Part shown: one piece after another, positions 1 through 10,855 of the stretch
Layout of the letters: every line of letters starts with the position of its first letter
How positions within the stretch are numbered: position 1 is the stretch's first letter
DNA from: Ryuthela nishihirai
Taxonomy: Eukaryota > Arthropoda > Arachnida > Araneae > Heptathelidae
Assembly (NCBI GenBank): GCA_038380435.1
Contig: JAWZYU010000025.1
Location: forward strand, 45,640,691-45,704,690
Direction of reading: 5' to 3'
DNA: 64,000 nt
Notes under the pieces: model-generated
Seen by the model: the letters and a program-made list of their open reading frames with translations, nothing else
The model's database searches: none
What the model was told of the DNA's origin: nothing
Position numbers and translations under genes: made by a program

Positions 1-215
1 AATTTAATTTACAATAATATATAATTTTGAATCATGTCTTATAATCAATCATGAAGAGAATCAACTTTTCAAACTAGCTAAAATAAGTTAGTCTCATTCT
101 GTTATGAATGAAATATACTATATATTTTATTTCATTCCATACAGTGTGGAAACAAATTAACATGACTTGCCTTTTTTATATTTTAGAATATAAATTATGG
201 TTACCAATGAGTATA

Positions 216-1681
216 CAGGGTGTCTCAAAAATATAGGTACAAACTTTTAGGGGAGTAGATAACATCTAAAGGAATGAGAATTGCATAGGAACACATAACC
301 GGAAACGTCACCGTAAGTCAATAGGCGACACTGTTCATCAATGCGCTAGAGGGGAAATTTCGGATTTCCTCACTCGAGCGGTAGTCAGCTTACGAAGAGC
401 ATGCAAAGGTATTCTAACAGGGAGCTGACAGACATGCACTTAGTGTATGGAATAGCTGAGGGCAACGGATGAGCCACTCAACGAATGTATCAAGAACGCT
501 TCCCACACAGACATGTACCGGGCCACAGTTTGTTTGCACGTGCGCATCAAAATTTGTGCGATTATGGGTCATTAAGAGGTAGCAGAAGTGAGGGCAGGCC
601 ACGTTCAACGCATACTCCTGCCACAGAAGAAAGTGTGTTGGATGCCGTGGAGATTAAACCTAGTACCAGCACATCTGCTGTTGCCTCTGCCTTAGGAGTG
701 TCGTGTTGCAGTGTACAGCGTGTTTTGCACAGTGAGTGCTTACAACCCTTTCATCTCCAAAGGGTTCAGTTACTTCTCCCCGCAGATCATCCTGCACTTG
801 TGCATTTTGTGCAGTGGTATCTCCAAGGAAGTGCCCAAGATGTGAATTTCCCAGCTTATGTTTCATTTACTGATGAGGCCAGTTTCACTCGGGATGGCGT
901 ATTCAATGAGCACAATGTGCATTTGTGGGCTCACGAGAACCCCCACGGTGTATGCACCCATGCGGCACAACATCATTTCACAGTAAATGTGTGGGCAGGT
1001 TTGGTCGGCGACTGGTTAGTCGGGCCATACCTTTTACCATCCCGCATGACCTCTGTGAAGTATCTGATCTTTCTGGAACAGGTTCTACCAGGCTTACTTG
1101 CCCATGTTCCAGCAAATGTGAGATGTAACATGTGGTTTTAACATGATGGGGAACCTCCCCATTATGGAAGGTGTGTTTGTGCGCATTTGAACATGTCTTT
1201 TGGGCAACAATGGATTGGGCGTGGACCAGTTGCCTGGCCTCCATGCTCACTTGATGTAACGAGCGTTGATTTCTTTCTGGGGGGAGCCCTCAAAGCTACC
1301 GTGTATGAATCGATTGTGGAGTCTGACATGGATCTCGTGGCAAGGCTCATCTGTGCTGCTGCTCCTATCAAAGAAACTCCAGGTGTGTTCGACCGTGTCC
1401 AGCAATCAATGCTCCTTCAGTGTCACGCATGCATCACGTCTCATGGTGGAAACTTTGAGCATCTGCTGTGACATTATGAAATGTATCATCTAGTATGCCA
1501 TTTGTAAAAATTATGTCCAATAAATGTTTTCCCATTAATCACTATCTTGTGCCCGTTCAGATCTTGTACCTCTGCTACCACTTTCCCATGACGTTTCCGG
1601 TTATGAGTTCCTATGCAATTCTCATTCCTTTAGATGTTATCTATCTCTCCTAAAAGTTTGTACCTATATTTTTGAGACCTG
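216..1681 (+). mobile_element. Tc1/mariner-superfamily DNA transposon with long terminal inverted repeats
   Basis: The two ends (216-310 and about 1590-1681) are inverted copies of each other over roughly 90 bp and begin CAGG next to a TA dinucleotide on both sides, as expected for TA-targeting Tc1/mariner elements. A broken transposase gene fills the interior on the plus strand. The element is 1466 bp long. A related element of the same type lies at 47078-48575. The identity of the superfamily is firm. The exact family, a group common in arthropods, is from memory. Confidence 0.88.
401..1471 (+). pseudogene. Transposase pseudogene (DDD type, Tc1/mariner superfamily)
   Basis: The reading frame starts at ATG 401 and is stopped at 470-472 (TGA) and 1139-1141 (TAA). 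Otherwise it runs in one frame to the stop at 1469-1471. Visible parts are an N-terminal helix-turn-helix region (residues about 1-110), a first catalytic aspartate in 'FTDEASF', a second in 'HDGEPPH' just after the second stop, and a third in 'SVDFFLGG'. I count about 40 residues between the second and third aspartates. The enzyme would cut and paste the element through its inverted ends. Both stops are one C-to-T change away from the expected codons (CGA and CAA), which fits decay by cytosine deamination. The gene cannot make an active protein. Confidence 0.85.
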
Positions 1682-1882
1682 TATATATATTAAAAATTGG
1701 AAATCTAAATATTTCTTTATATTTTACAACCACATTTCCTTTATTTCAAGTTTAATTCAACAATTTTAAGTGTTAATAATGCATGCATTAAGTTTATGTA
1801 CAATTATTTATCAATCAATATATATCAGCACTTATAAATATATTCAGTTTTAATAGCGCTTTAGTGAATAAATTGCGAAAAA

Positions 1883-1920
1883 TCCTGTTGAATAATTCCC
1901 CTGGGAATTATTCAACAGGA
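1883..1920. repeat. Perfect 18-bp palindrome with 2-nt loop
   Basis: The arm TCCTGTTGAATAATTCCC is followed by CT and its exact reverse complement. A partial direct repeat of the arm (TGAATAATTCCCCT) recurs near 1947-1960, right before the SINE-A fragment. No gene is nearby. The function is unknown; it may be the footprint of an inverted duplication. Confidence 0.9.
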
Positions 1921-1957
1921 CCAAATGGATAAATAACCTCTGGATTGAATAATTCCC

Positions 1958-2033
1958 CTTAAAAATACCCCTCATGCAGCTGCTTGCCACAGAGGTATGA
2001 CAAGAGCCTGTCAGTTTATATGCCATAATAGGT
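1958..2033 (-). mobile_element. SINE-A 3'-end fragment
   Basis: The sequence from TACCCCTCATGCAGCTGCTTG to GTCTTGAG matches the 3' part of the SINE-A copies at 37140-37352 and 52958-53165. The tRNA-like head is missing. It directly abuts the long SINE-B variant that follows. Confidence 0.75.
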
Positions 2034-2752
2034 CTTGAGTATGATTGAATGATGCCATCTGACGTTCCATTATACAGGATAGTACTACATCTGATGGAAG
2101 GCACCACTCGTGTGCTGATTGAGGCCTAAAAGAAAACTGATATTAAAGCTGTGAAGCAGCAGAGAAGGTACCTGTTGAAATGATCTACATTACTCTAATG
2201 TTATCTAATTCTGTCAGTTCATTCTTATCTGGAATACAGGAACTTTTCGAATTTTGAGCCATGCCAACGATTTATTTCCAATATGGTTAGGTAGCATTAT
2301 GGTCTAAATTTATACTGCAGCTCTGTAAATGAATTGTGTCATAAAGTCTTCCATTATTTAAAGGGTAAATTCGAGATAAAAAAAAAACAATGATTTTTCA
2401 CTACTTAAACAACAGATAGTTGAGACAAATGTCCAAGTTCCAAGCTGTCGTGGTTTCGTGGATGGTTGGGTGAGGGGACCCACTGGACAGCTGTTGGGAA
2501 AAGGGTGTCAGCCCCCTGTCAAGGCCATCCAGCATGTTCTTTAATGTGCATGGGGTGTGGCTCTCCACACATGGGGCCATGGCTTAACATCCCATCCAGA
2601 GGCCTTTTCAAGACCAACAGTGACCCCTATCCACTGTGAACAGGGTAGGGAGTTTAGCAGGGAAAAATCTCTACACTTGCCCAGCTGGAACCCAAACCTG
2701 AGAATTGCAGATTACAAGCCTGGCACACTACCGACTGAGCCTCCCCTATCCC
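2034..2752 (-). mobile_element. Long SINE-B variant (tRNA-derived head, alternative 3' half), copy 1
   Basis: In minus-strand order it starts at about 2752 with a tRNA-like head (GGCTCAGTCGGTAG-type box, then a degraded B box) and runs through the usual SINE-B body to GTGGGTCCCCTCACCCAACC near 2470. From there the sequence differs from ordinary SINE-B copies and continues for some 430 bp to 2034. The same compound unit lies in the other orientation at 12262-12945, so the 3' half is a real part of a repeat family. The internal pol III boxes suggest transcription by RNA polymerase III. Confidence 0.75.
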
Positions 2753-2756
2753 ATAA

Positions 2757-4137
2757 AAAATATTTGAGAATAATAAGGAAAGAAATAAGGAAAAAAAATA
2801 GGTGAAGAAAATAGAAAGAAGACAAAATAAGATAATAAGGGAATAAAAAAATCGGGGATGGTAATAGGGAGAAATAAAATAGAAAAAATGAGAGATCAAA
2901 AATCTTGATTGAACACCAGACAATGTTTGAATTTGTTATGATCGTTGAGAATAAGGAAAAGTAAGAACAAATAAAATGAATTTTAATTGTCAATCTTGAG
3001 AATAATTATATCATTTTAAAGTATAGGAGGAAAAGGAAGTAAAGTGTTTGGAAGGGGAAATCAATCGCTAACCCAGTCTAGACTTTGGCAGGAGCAGACC
3101 CAAGCAGAGCCCACACCAAACCATACTGAATCGTGTTGGGGGACAAATGCTGGCTGGTCTGCAAGAGTTCAGACAAAGCCTGAGCTCCCACAGGTGACTA
3201 AAGGTCGAAATGAAGGGGGGGGGGGGTGCAGTCAGGAGGAGGGTAGATATGGCAAGAAAGAAACAGATATTCAATGTGAAGCAAGAACAACTGAAAAGAC
3301 TTATAAGAATAATTTAAATAATTATTATAATAAAATAATAAAAAAGGCATTAAGTATCTGTTAGAACCAAGTTAAGGTAGAAAATAAAGATAAAGAAAAA
3401 TGGCAGTTGGAGCAGGGAGAGAAGGATAATTTATTTCTATTGTGGAGATGTTTATAATCTTAGAGGAAAAATGTTTATATTAAAGTAGAGACTATTATAT
3501 ACTGAGGATTATAGTTAGTTAAGGGAGCTTGAAACTTGTGCTGATTAGGGTCAAAGTTTAGTGCTTCTGTACTGAAGACACTTTCTGTTTTAGCTTCGGA
3601 GAGAGGGGATTAAGATAACTGGGCATAGTCGCATCACATTGAAAGTGCATCCCAAGATAGGTGGCAGGTGGGGGGGAAGGTAAGCGAACCTGCTAGGAGC
3701 GTAGCTGGGAGTGTCTTTAAGGAATGTTTTACTTTGGGGTAAAGGAAATAATGGTAAAGGAAAAGGAGAGAAGAGGAAGGGTAAAAAAAAAACAATGAAC
3801 AGTTACAAACATTTAGCTATTTTGCATATACCACTACAAAACTTGCACAGTGCATGAGATTTTTGTCTCATAGTTTTTACTATTCTTTTTGCAATTATTA
3901 ACATTAAGGAATATGATAGAATAGTACAGGACCATACAACAGGATAAGCTAGTAACTAGTAAAAATTAAACAACATACACAATGCAATTTTAGCCTTTAA
4001 ATATTTTTACTTTTTTTCTTCCCATTTTATACACTTAAACATTAAAAGAATTAGCAGTGCAACACAGATTTAATTGTTATTTTGTCAATAATTAAGAGAG
4101 CACCACCCACACAAAAAAACAAACAAAAAAATCCTTA
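2757..4137. other. No gene recognised; purine-rich then AT-rich spacer
   Basis: 2757-3040 is strongly purine-rich on the plus strand. The minus-strand frames over it look hydrophobic only because of T/C-rich composition. A run of 12 G sits near 3217-3228. Frames at 3044-3364 show no family resemblance. 3770-4137 is AT-rich. I see no exon, RNA gene or known repeat here. Confidence 0.5.
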
Positions 4138-4221
4138 TGCAGCCATGGGCTATGGAGGTACAACCAGACTGTGTAATTTTCATCTCTAGATAGTCTGTTC
4201 TGAGCTGCTGCATTTGGCCAC
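4138..4221 (-). mobile_element. RTE LINE 3'-end fragment
   Basis: CAGCCATGGGCTATGGAGG and the bases up to TGCATTTGGCCACT match the 3' end of the RTE copy at 61756 onward, in the same minus orientation. The fragment touches the 5' end of the plus-strand RTE copy that starts near 4222. Confidence 0.7.
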
Positions 4222-6300
4222 TCTCATGGTGCAGACAGCTAGTACCTTTCAAAAGAGATACTCTCTTGTGGAAGTGAATGGCCAGATTAGTGTGGCCTAC
4301 TGATCTGGACAACTATGGCTACTTTTTTTTTCTACCCAGCTGAAGAGTGGTCAACAACACAGGGTCCTGGTGCTGACCATATATACCAACCTGAAGGGAA
4401 TTATGGCTCTGAGCCTGATTATGGATCCCGATTTTGCTGCACTGGTAGGCTTCTGTGGAGGGAAAATCTTCCACTAAGTTTTCTGTTTGTTTGTGGGTTG
4501 ACAGCCCCAAGTGAATAGATTCACAGGATATGATTATAAGCTGGTGGATAATCCTGAACAGAGGTCATCGCAGGCACCTGAACTCTTTGCTTCTACTGGC
4601 ATCGTCAAATTCTACATTGGAGGAAGTCTTCCAGTGTAGATGGCTTCAGCCTTTAGTGGTGGGGGAACGGGTCTTTGCCCCATGTCTGCGATTAGGGGGC
4701 TGTTTGATATTGTCGGCATTCCCTCTCTCAATAAACATAGTTTCTTTAAACATCCTACTAACCATTTTCTCTCCATAGGTAGTTGGAATGTGAGGACTTT
4801 GCACAGAGCTTAGTCTCTTGATGTCCTCACACAAGAATTCCACCATTAAAATTTAGATATTCTTGGCTTGCAAGAGACCAGATGGACAGATAAAGGTCAG
4901 TTTCTTAAAAATAATCTTAAATTTCTCTTTTCAGGGAGGGAAGATAATAAACGTCACCAGGGCATGGGTCTGCTTCTCAGCAGACATGCTGGTGATGCTC
5001 TTCTAGGATATGAGTGCATTAATAAAAGATTTCTTACAGCAAAATTTCAGACAAACGTTAAAGACTTGAATGTTATCTGCTGTTATGCCCCAACTGAGGA
5101 TGCCAATGAGGATGGGAAGGATAGGTTTTACAGACAACTTCAGGATATTTTGAATTCTGTCAAGAAAGGCGATATTAACCTTGTTCTAGGTGACTTCAAT
5201 GCCAAAGTTTGTACTGACTCTGACCTTTGGGGTGGGGTGATAAGCCCTTTTGGAATTAATAGCTGCAATGGCCAACGTCTCCTACAGGTAAGTAAACTCA
5301 ATGGTTTCAGAATAACTAACACTTATTACACAAACTGCGACATACATACGTGTTTCACCTGATGGGCTGCATAAGAATATGATTGATTATATATTAATTA
5401 ATAGCAAATGGGCTGGTTATGTTAGGAATACCAAGGCATATAGGGGAGCTGAAATTGGATCTGACCATTATCTTGTTAAAAGTGTTTCGCAACTTAAACT
5501 TAAAAAGTGTTGTGCTAGGGTTAAATAATTTACCTTTAACACTGAAGCTCTGAAAGACCCTGTTATAGCTAAAGCTTACCATGATAGGTTACTTAGTCAT
5601 TATGACAATCATGGTTTGCTTACCACTGAAGTTGAGGAAGAATGGGACCATTTTAAGCAGACTTTTACGGAAACTAACAGTATTCTTTTAGGAAAAAAGG
5701 AGCTGAGGAGGCAGAATTATTTGAGTGATAAGGCACTTGAGTTTATTTCAGAAAGAAAGAACTGCAGGAATGTCCTTAATCAATATCCTAGTAGTCCAAA
5801 TAGAAAGCATTACAGAGAGCTTAATAAATGTGTAAAGGATCAGTTAGCTGCTGATGACAATGTTTGGCTTCATGGCTTGGCTGCCAAAGCCGAGGAAGCA
5901 GTTAGACAGCACAACAGCAGAGAGCTGTACCAGATAGTTAATGTTTTGTGTGGTAGAAAACGGACAGGTATACAGGGTTGAAGGAAACAAGCTAAGGTTA
6001 TAGAAGGTGAGGATTCTGTCATGGCTAGGTGGACTGTGCATTTCAGTGATGTTCTAAACAATGTGGTTAGTTCTACTCCCATTGTTTGCAAAGATGATAG
6101 ATGCATTAGTGGTTTTAATGTTGGCCCTATAACACATTCTGAAGTTATTTTGGCTATTTCTAAACTTAAACTTCATAAATCCCCAGGGGTAGATGAAATT
6201 ACTACAGAAATGCTTAGAGCTGGGAATGTTTCGGTTACCACTAGGATGACTGAAATTTTGAATATCTTTTATGATATTCAATATTTTTTTAAGAATCTGG
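4222..6300 (+). pseudogene. RTE-clade LINE, copy 1 (5'UTR, endonuclease, part of reverse transcriptase)
   Basis: 4222-4790 is the 5' leader shared with the minus-strand copy ending near 26515. The coding part begins with 'GSWNVRTLHRA' near 4782 and runs as an APE-type endonuclease: 'GLQETRW' near 4863, 'LVLGDFNAKV' near 5182 and 'GSDHYLVK' near 5458. A linker follows, then the start of the reverse transcriptase ('KLKLHKSPGVDEITTEML' near 6165). Stops and frameshifts occur at about 4845, 5360, 5527 and 5979. The sequence breaks off at 6300 after a deletion. This polyprotein type is often annotated as craniofacial development protein 2-like in animal genomes. It would nick target DNA and reverse transcribe its own RNA. 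It is inactive. Confidence 0.85.
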
Positions 6301-6870
6301 TAAATGGTTAGTCAGATGTTTAAAGAAACTATGTTTATTGAGAGAGGGAATGTCAATAATATCAAAAAGGCCCCTAATCAAAGGCATGGGGCAAAGATCT
6401 GTTCCCCCACTACTAAAGGCTGAAGCCATCTACACTGGAAGACTTTCTCTAATGTAGGATGGGCGATGCCCGCAGAAGCAAGATTTCAGGTACCTGTGAT
6501 GGCCTCTGCTCAGGATTATCCAGCACTTGATAAAACATATTCTGTGAATCTATTCACTTGGGGCTGCCAACTCACAAACAGAAAACACAGTTGAAGATTT
6601 TTCCTTCCACAGAAGCCCACCAGTTCAGCAAATTCAGGATCCAAAATATAGTTCAGAGGGTTATTCCATTCCAATTAGTGTATATGGTCAGCACAAAGTC
6701 CCTGTGTGGTGAATCACTCAGCAGGATAGAAAGAAAAAAGTAGCCATAGTTGTCCAGATCAGTAGGCCACACTGATCTGGCAGCCCTTCCCTTCCGCTTA
6801 CTTCAATAAGAGAGTGTATGTTTTGAATGGTACTAATGGTCTGCACCGTGAGAAGGTAGATCCGACCAAA
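6300..6870 (-). mobile_element. RTE LINE 5' leader fragment, inverted
   Basis: The reverse complement of this stretch matches the 5' leader at 4222-4765, including ATGGCTACTTTTT and CAGCCCCAAGTGAATAGATTC. It sits head-on against the plus-strand copy 1, so 4.2-6.9 kb forms a broad inverted repeat. It contains no coding sequence. Confidence 0.8.
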
Positions 6871-7008
6871 TCTGAAATTGTGGAAGAGGGTGGGAAGTTT
6901 GTATACCCGACCCCAATGCCTAAATTAGAAAATCTAATTATCCAGATTAAACAATCCATTCACAAAATATCTAATTTGCACAAAGAAATATAAAACTTAT
7001 ATAGGAGT

Positions 7009-7481
7009 ATAAAATACCAACTTCAGAACCAAGAGAGAATTCTAAAAAAAAAAAGAGACAAATATCAAACCAATTAAAAACCTTGAAATTAAAATTGTTC
7101 TAAGTCAATAAGACTGAACAAATGGCAATGTTAAATAAATCAGAATATAACAAAAAAAAATGACTTGCTAAAAGAGTTGAAATATAAACCCCTTGAAAAA
7201 ACCCAATATGGAATACAATTAAAAAGTTAGCAGAGCTAAAGACCGATTCATTCATACCCCAAGAAAGAAAGAAAGCAAGTATACCCCTCCCCCCTTGTAC
7301 CGTAATGTTCTTCTCTAATGGAAATCAAGTTACAAAAACCAGGTTATCCATTCAAATCATTAGTTAGCAAAAAACCCAACTTCCAAACCAAAAAAGAAAG
7401 AATTCTAAAAAAAAAGACAAATATTAAACCAATTAAAAAAAACCTTGAAATTAAAATTGTTTTGAGCCAATAAGACTAGTT
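7009..7481 (+). repeat. Pair of direct repeats of about 105 bp
   Basis: 7009-7112 and 7368-7481 share AGAATTCTAAAAAAAAA, CCAATTAAAAA and CTTGAAATTAAAATTGTT with few changes. They are 360 bp apart. They may belong to the 5' part of the Penelope-like element that follows, because the plus-strand translation is lysine-rich and helical, but that is a guess. Confidence 0.6.
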
Positions 7482-7789
7482 TAACTGGCATAGTGGTTAG
7501 GGAGCTAGCCACTGTTCCAGCAAGGCAAACTTTGTGTGGTAGAGTGTGTTCAGAGACAGTCTACCACACAAAGACTGCTTTGTGTTCAGAGACAGTGGTC
7601 TGCAGTGACTTCGGTCTTAGTAGGGCATGTCCTTGTATGAGAAGGCCTGTAAAAGCTAGGAGTAGCTTCTAGGATTCTTCTCTGTCCTATTATTTCGCAA
7701 ATAAAAAAAAATTAACATAACAACCTGAAAAAAAGCCTTAATTTTTATCCCCATATTTCCCACCCACACAATATATTCTAACTTCATGT

Positions 7790-8844
7790 TTAACAGCAGT
7801 TCAATATTATCGAAAAAACACTTGATCGAGATACAACAACCATCCATTTGCTCGATAACATATCACTGTATCTGAATACTCCTATTCTGGATGCAGTGAT
7901 GTGGCTCAAGTTCAAATGGATGAGTGTTGTCAAGCCCATGGCACAGGAATACTTCAGTGTTCATAAGGACCTGGACATCCAACTGGTTTGTAGTAAATGG
8001 ACAGCAATGGGTGCAGGGAGAGGGGATCCCAATGGGATCACCATTCTCTGGGCTCATGCCGATGGAGTTATGAGGCATATTGAGCATAACATGCTACAGA
8101 AATCAGATATGAAACCATCAATGTACTTCCAGTACATTGGCAATATAATTTTTTGGGATCACTCTGTATCACAACTTCAATTAATAATAAATATATTTAA
8201 TAATGTAATGCCTACTATATCATACATTTAATAAAGTAATACCTATGAATCAAAATTGAATGGAGATTTACCATATTTGGATACATTAATAAAATTTACA
8301 AAGCATAGCTGTTTATCAAAAATATACAGAAAACTGACATTTACACCTAACATTATTCTCAAAAATTCAGCATATCCAATAAGTTATAAAAAAAATCAGC
8401 TATAAATACATATCTAACAAGAGCATACAGATATTGTTATAAAAAAATCAGATTTAAAGAAAGAAGTATTTTAGTACAGAGGTTGGATACTTATAAGTTC
8501 ATAAATAAAGTATATAGAACTGTAAAATACAAATTAAAACAAAATTCACAAACCAATACCAGCCAAAAATAATGAAAATTTCAAATATACATGTAGTTTT
8601 CCGTTTATACCAGTAATTCCCAAACTCTAAAAAATATGGTAACTAAGTATAATTTGAAACTATCTCATAAAATAACTAATAACATAAAAAAATTCATAAT
8701 AAATGATACACAAAATAGGACCAACTGGAGGAGTCGATATGGTAAAAATCCTACATCTAGACAATAAATTACAAGGAAAATACAGTTATGTAGGAAACAC
8801 ATACCAAACAACAGAACAAATATTAGCAAAGCACAAACTAGATA
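7790..8844 (+). pseudogene. Penelope-like element: reverse transcriptase and first part of GIY-YIG endonuclease
   Basis: Plus-strand frames show, in order, 'GIPMGSPFSGLM' near 8024, which fits the conserved PMGSP motif of these enzymes; 'FQYIGNIIFW' near 8131 where the catalytic Y-V-D-D box should be; 'DLPYLDTLIKF' near 8265; and 'KIYRKLTFTPNI' near 8318. At 8700-8844 the frame gives 'YVGNTYQTTEQILAKHK', which fits the second half of a GIY-YIG nuclease motif. The aspartates of the RT box are lost and several frameshifts are present. The coding region is cut at 8844 by a Tc1 element and resumes at 10063. The family call rests on motif order and spacing. Confidence 0.72.
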
Positions 8845-10062
8845 CACTGAAGAGCCAAAACATTATAACCACCTGCCCAATATGATGTTGGTCCTCCACG
8901 TGTTGCCAAAACAGCTTTTACCCAGTGAGGCATGAGCACTACAAGATTTCTAAAGGTGTCTTGTGTTATCTGGTACTAACATGTTACCAGCAGATCCTTC
9001 AACTCTTGTAAGTTACATGGTTGAGCCTCCACAGATTGGATATGCTGTTCCAAAACAAACCACAGATGCTCGATTGATGTCTGGGGAATTTGGAAGTCTT
9101 CCTCATCTTACATGAACCATTCACGAACAATCTGGGCAGTGTGGCATGGCGCATTATCCTGCTGAAAGAAGGCACTACTAGAAGGATATACTGCTGCCAT
9201 GAAAGGATCTACCTGGTCTACAATGATCTTTAGGTAGGTGGTAGACATCATAGTTTCCTGCACATGAATGACAAGACCCTGGGTTACCCAGCAGAACATT
9301 GCCCAAAGCATTACACTTCCTCCACCGGCTTATTTTCATCCCACAATGCATCCTGGTGCCAACACTTTCCCAGGTAAATGACGCACATGTACTTGGCTAT
9401 CCACATGGTGCAACAGGAAACGAGATTCATCAGACCAGACAACCTTCTTCCAATCATTCAAGGTCCAGTTTAGATGCTCGCGTGCCCATTTTAGGTGCTT
9501 TCGACAGTGAACTGAGTTCAGCATTGGCACTTGGAGTGGCCTGCAGCTATGCAGCCCCATTTTCAGCAAAGCTTGATGTACTGTGTGTTGTGACACATTA
9601 CTCCCATCATCAGCATTCAAATTACAGGCAAGTTGTCTGACAGTATCCCTTCTATTGGCTCATACTCTATGGGATAGCCTTCGCTCACCTCTATCATTGT
9701 TGAGCAGTGGTCAGCCCACACCTTGCCAGCGGTTCGTGGTTTTTCCCTCCTCGGACCACTTTTTGAAGGTACTAACCATGGCTACCACAAACACCCCATA
9801 AGCCTTGCTGTCTCCAAAATGCTCTGACCCAGTCATCTGGCCATTACAATTTGGCCTTTGCCAACTCACTTAAGTCCTCTGCCTTTTCCATCTGAAGAAC
9901 AAGAATAACACTGATTAACAGAGCTCAGTTCAGGTGTTATTTATGGTTTTATATTAGATAAATGACAGCACGTGTGAAGGTTCACACAAGCTCTGTCATT
10001 TACCTGCAGTTGCTTTGATTTGCATAACGATGTGCTGGTCATAATGTTTTGGCTCTTCAGTG
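8845..10062 (-). mobile_element. Tc1-like transposon A
   Basis: The ends CACTGAAGAGCCAAAACATT and their inverse flank 1218 bp, with a TA on both sides. Over the first 30 bases the two ends differ at only a few positions. The transposase lies on the minus strand. The insertion splits the GIY-YIG coding stretch of the Penelope-like element. Confidence 0.92.
8900..9891 (-). pseudogene. Tc1-like transposase pseudogene (element A)
   Basis: The likely start is ATG at 9891. An N-terminal helix-turn-helix part is followed by 'KMGLHSCRPLQVPML', the first catalytic aspartate in 'VVWSDESRFLLHH' near 9430, the second in 'FQQDNAPCHTA' near 9145, and the glutamate in 'SIEHLW' near 9080 in another frame. 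A stop follows 'REWFM' near 9106, and frameshifts occur around 9330 and 9620. The encoded enzyme would recognise the element's inverted ends and move it by cut-and-paste. Confidence 0.85.
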
Positions 10063-10290
10063 TATATTAAAACAAAATCCAACAACAGCCCTAGTACAAA
10101 CAATAATTCAAAACCAAAGAGAGGCAGAAGTTCTGCCAACTACATTATTAGCTGCACCCATCACCACCAGGGGAGAATGACATACTTACATCAAACATAG
10201 CCAGATGAAGCCTCATACATGAGAGGCAAAACATGCCTAAAGTGTTTTAAGGATTTTAATGTTTATGTTTCTTTAAATGTTGAAAGAGTT
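10063..10290 (+). pseudogene. Penelope-like element, second part of GIY-YIG domain and 3' tail
   Basis: 'LKQNPTTALVQTIIQNQREA' continues the nuclease stretch that stopped at 8844, so this is the far side of the Tc1 insertion. A stop follows near 10170. The tail (GATGAAGCCTCATACATGAG) also has the look of Penelope 3' regions, which I cannot verify here. Confidence 0.65.
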
Positions 10291-10420
10291 GAGTTTTTAA
10301 AATCTGAGTCAACTGAGTATGCTTGCTTCTAATGATTCTAATGAAACAACAAAAAAGTAAAAAAGAAACATCAAGGATGCAACCACCGCAAACTAAAGCG
10401 GTATTGCAACAAGTTCAACA

Positions 10421-10852
10421 TGGGTTGGGTTGCATGTTTTACCTCTGAGAGGCACTTTTTCACACAATGGGTTAAATGTCCAGGTCACAAGGCCCCAAAG
10501 GCTCAGAGTAGGTTGGAGGGAGAGGACCCACCTGAAACAGCTGTTGGGGGACAGATGGTAGCCTCCCATCAAGGCCATCTAGCATGTTCTTTAATGTGCT
10601 CAGGGTGTGGCTCTCTCACACATGGCTTAACATACAACTTAACACATGGGAGAACAGATGGCTTTCCCACACGACTCAATGTCCCATCTGACGGATGGCA
10701 GTCTTTCCAAGCCCATTGGTGTCCCCTACTGACTGAGAACAGTGCGAGGAGTTTTGCGGGGATAAATATCAATGCTGGCCCAGGTGGGACTTGAACCTGA
10801 GAACTGCAGATTCAGAGCCTGGCACACTACCGACTAAGCTATCCTCATCCCA
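10421..10852 (-). mobile_element. SINE-B copy
   Basis: The 3' end (TTGGGTTGCATGTTTTACCTC) lies at the left and the tRNA-like head (complement of CTACCGACTAAGC) at the right. A partly duplicated central part makes it longer than the usual 390 bp. The B box is read as the complement of GGGACTTGAACCTGAG. Confidence 0.85.
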
Positions 10853-10855
10853 GTT

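Noticed and set aside
2654..2993. Small membrane proteins on the minus strand
   Set aside because: The hydrophobic frames come from a T/C-rich strand of low complexity and overlap a SINE-B copy.
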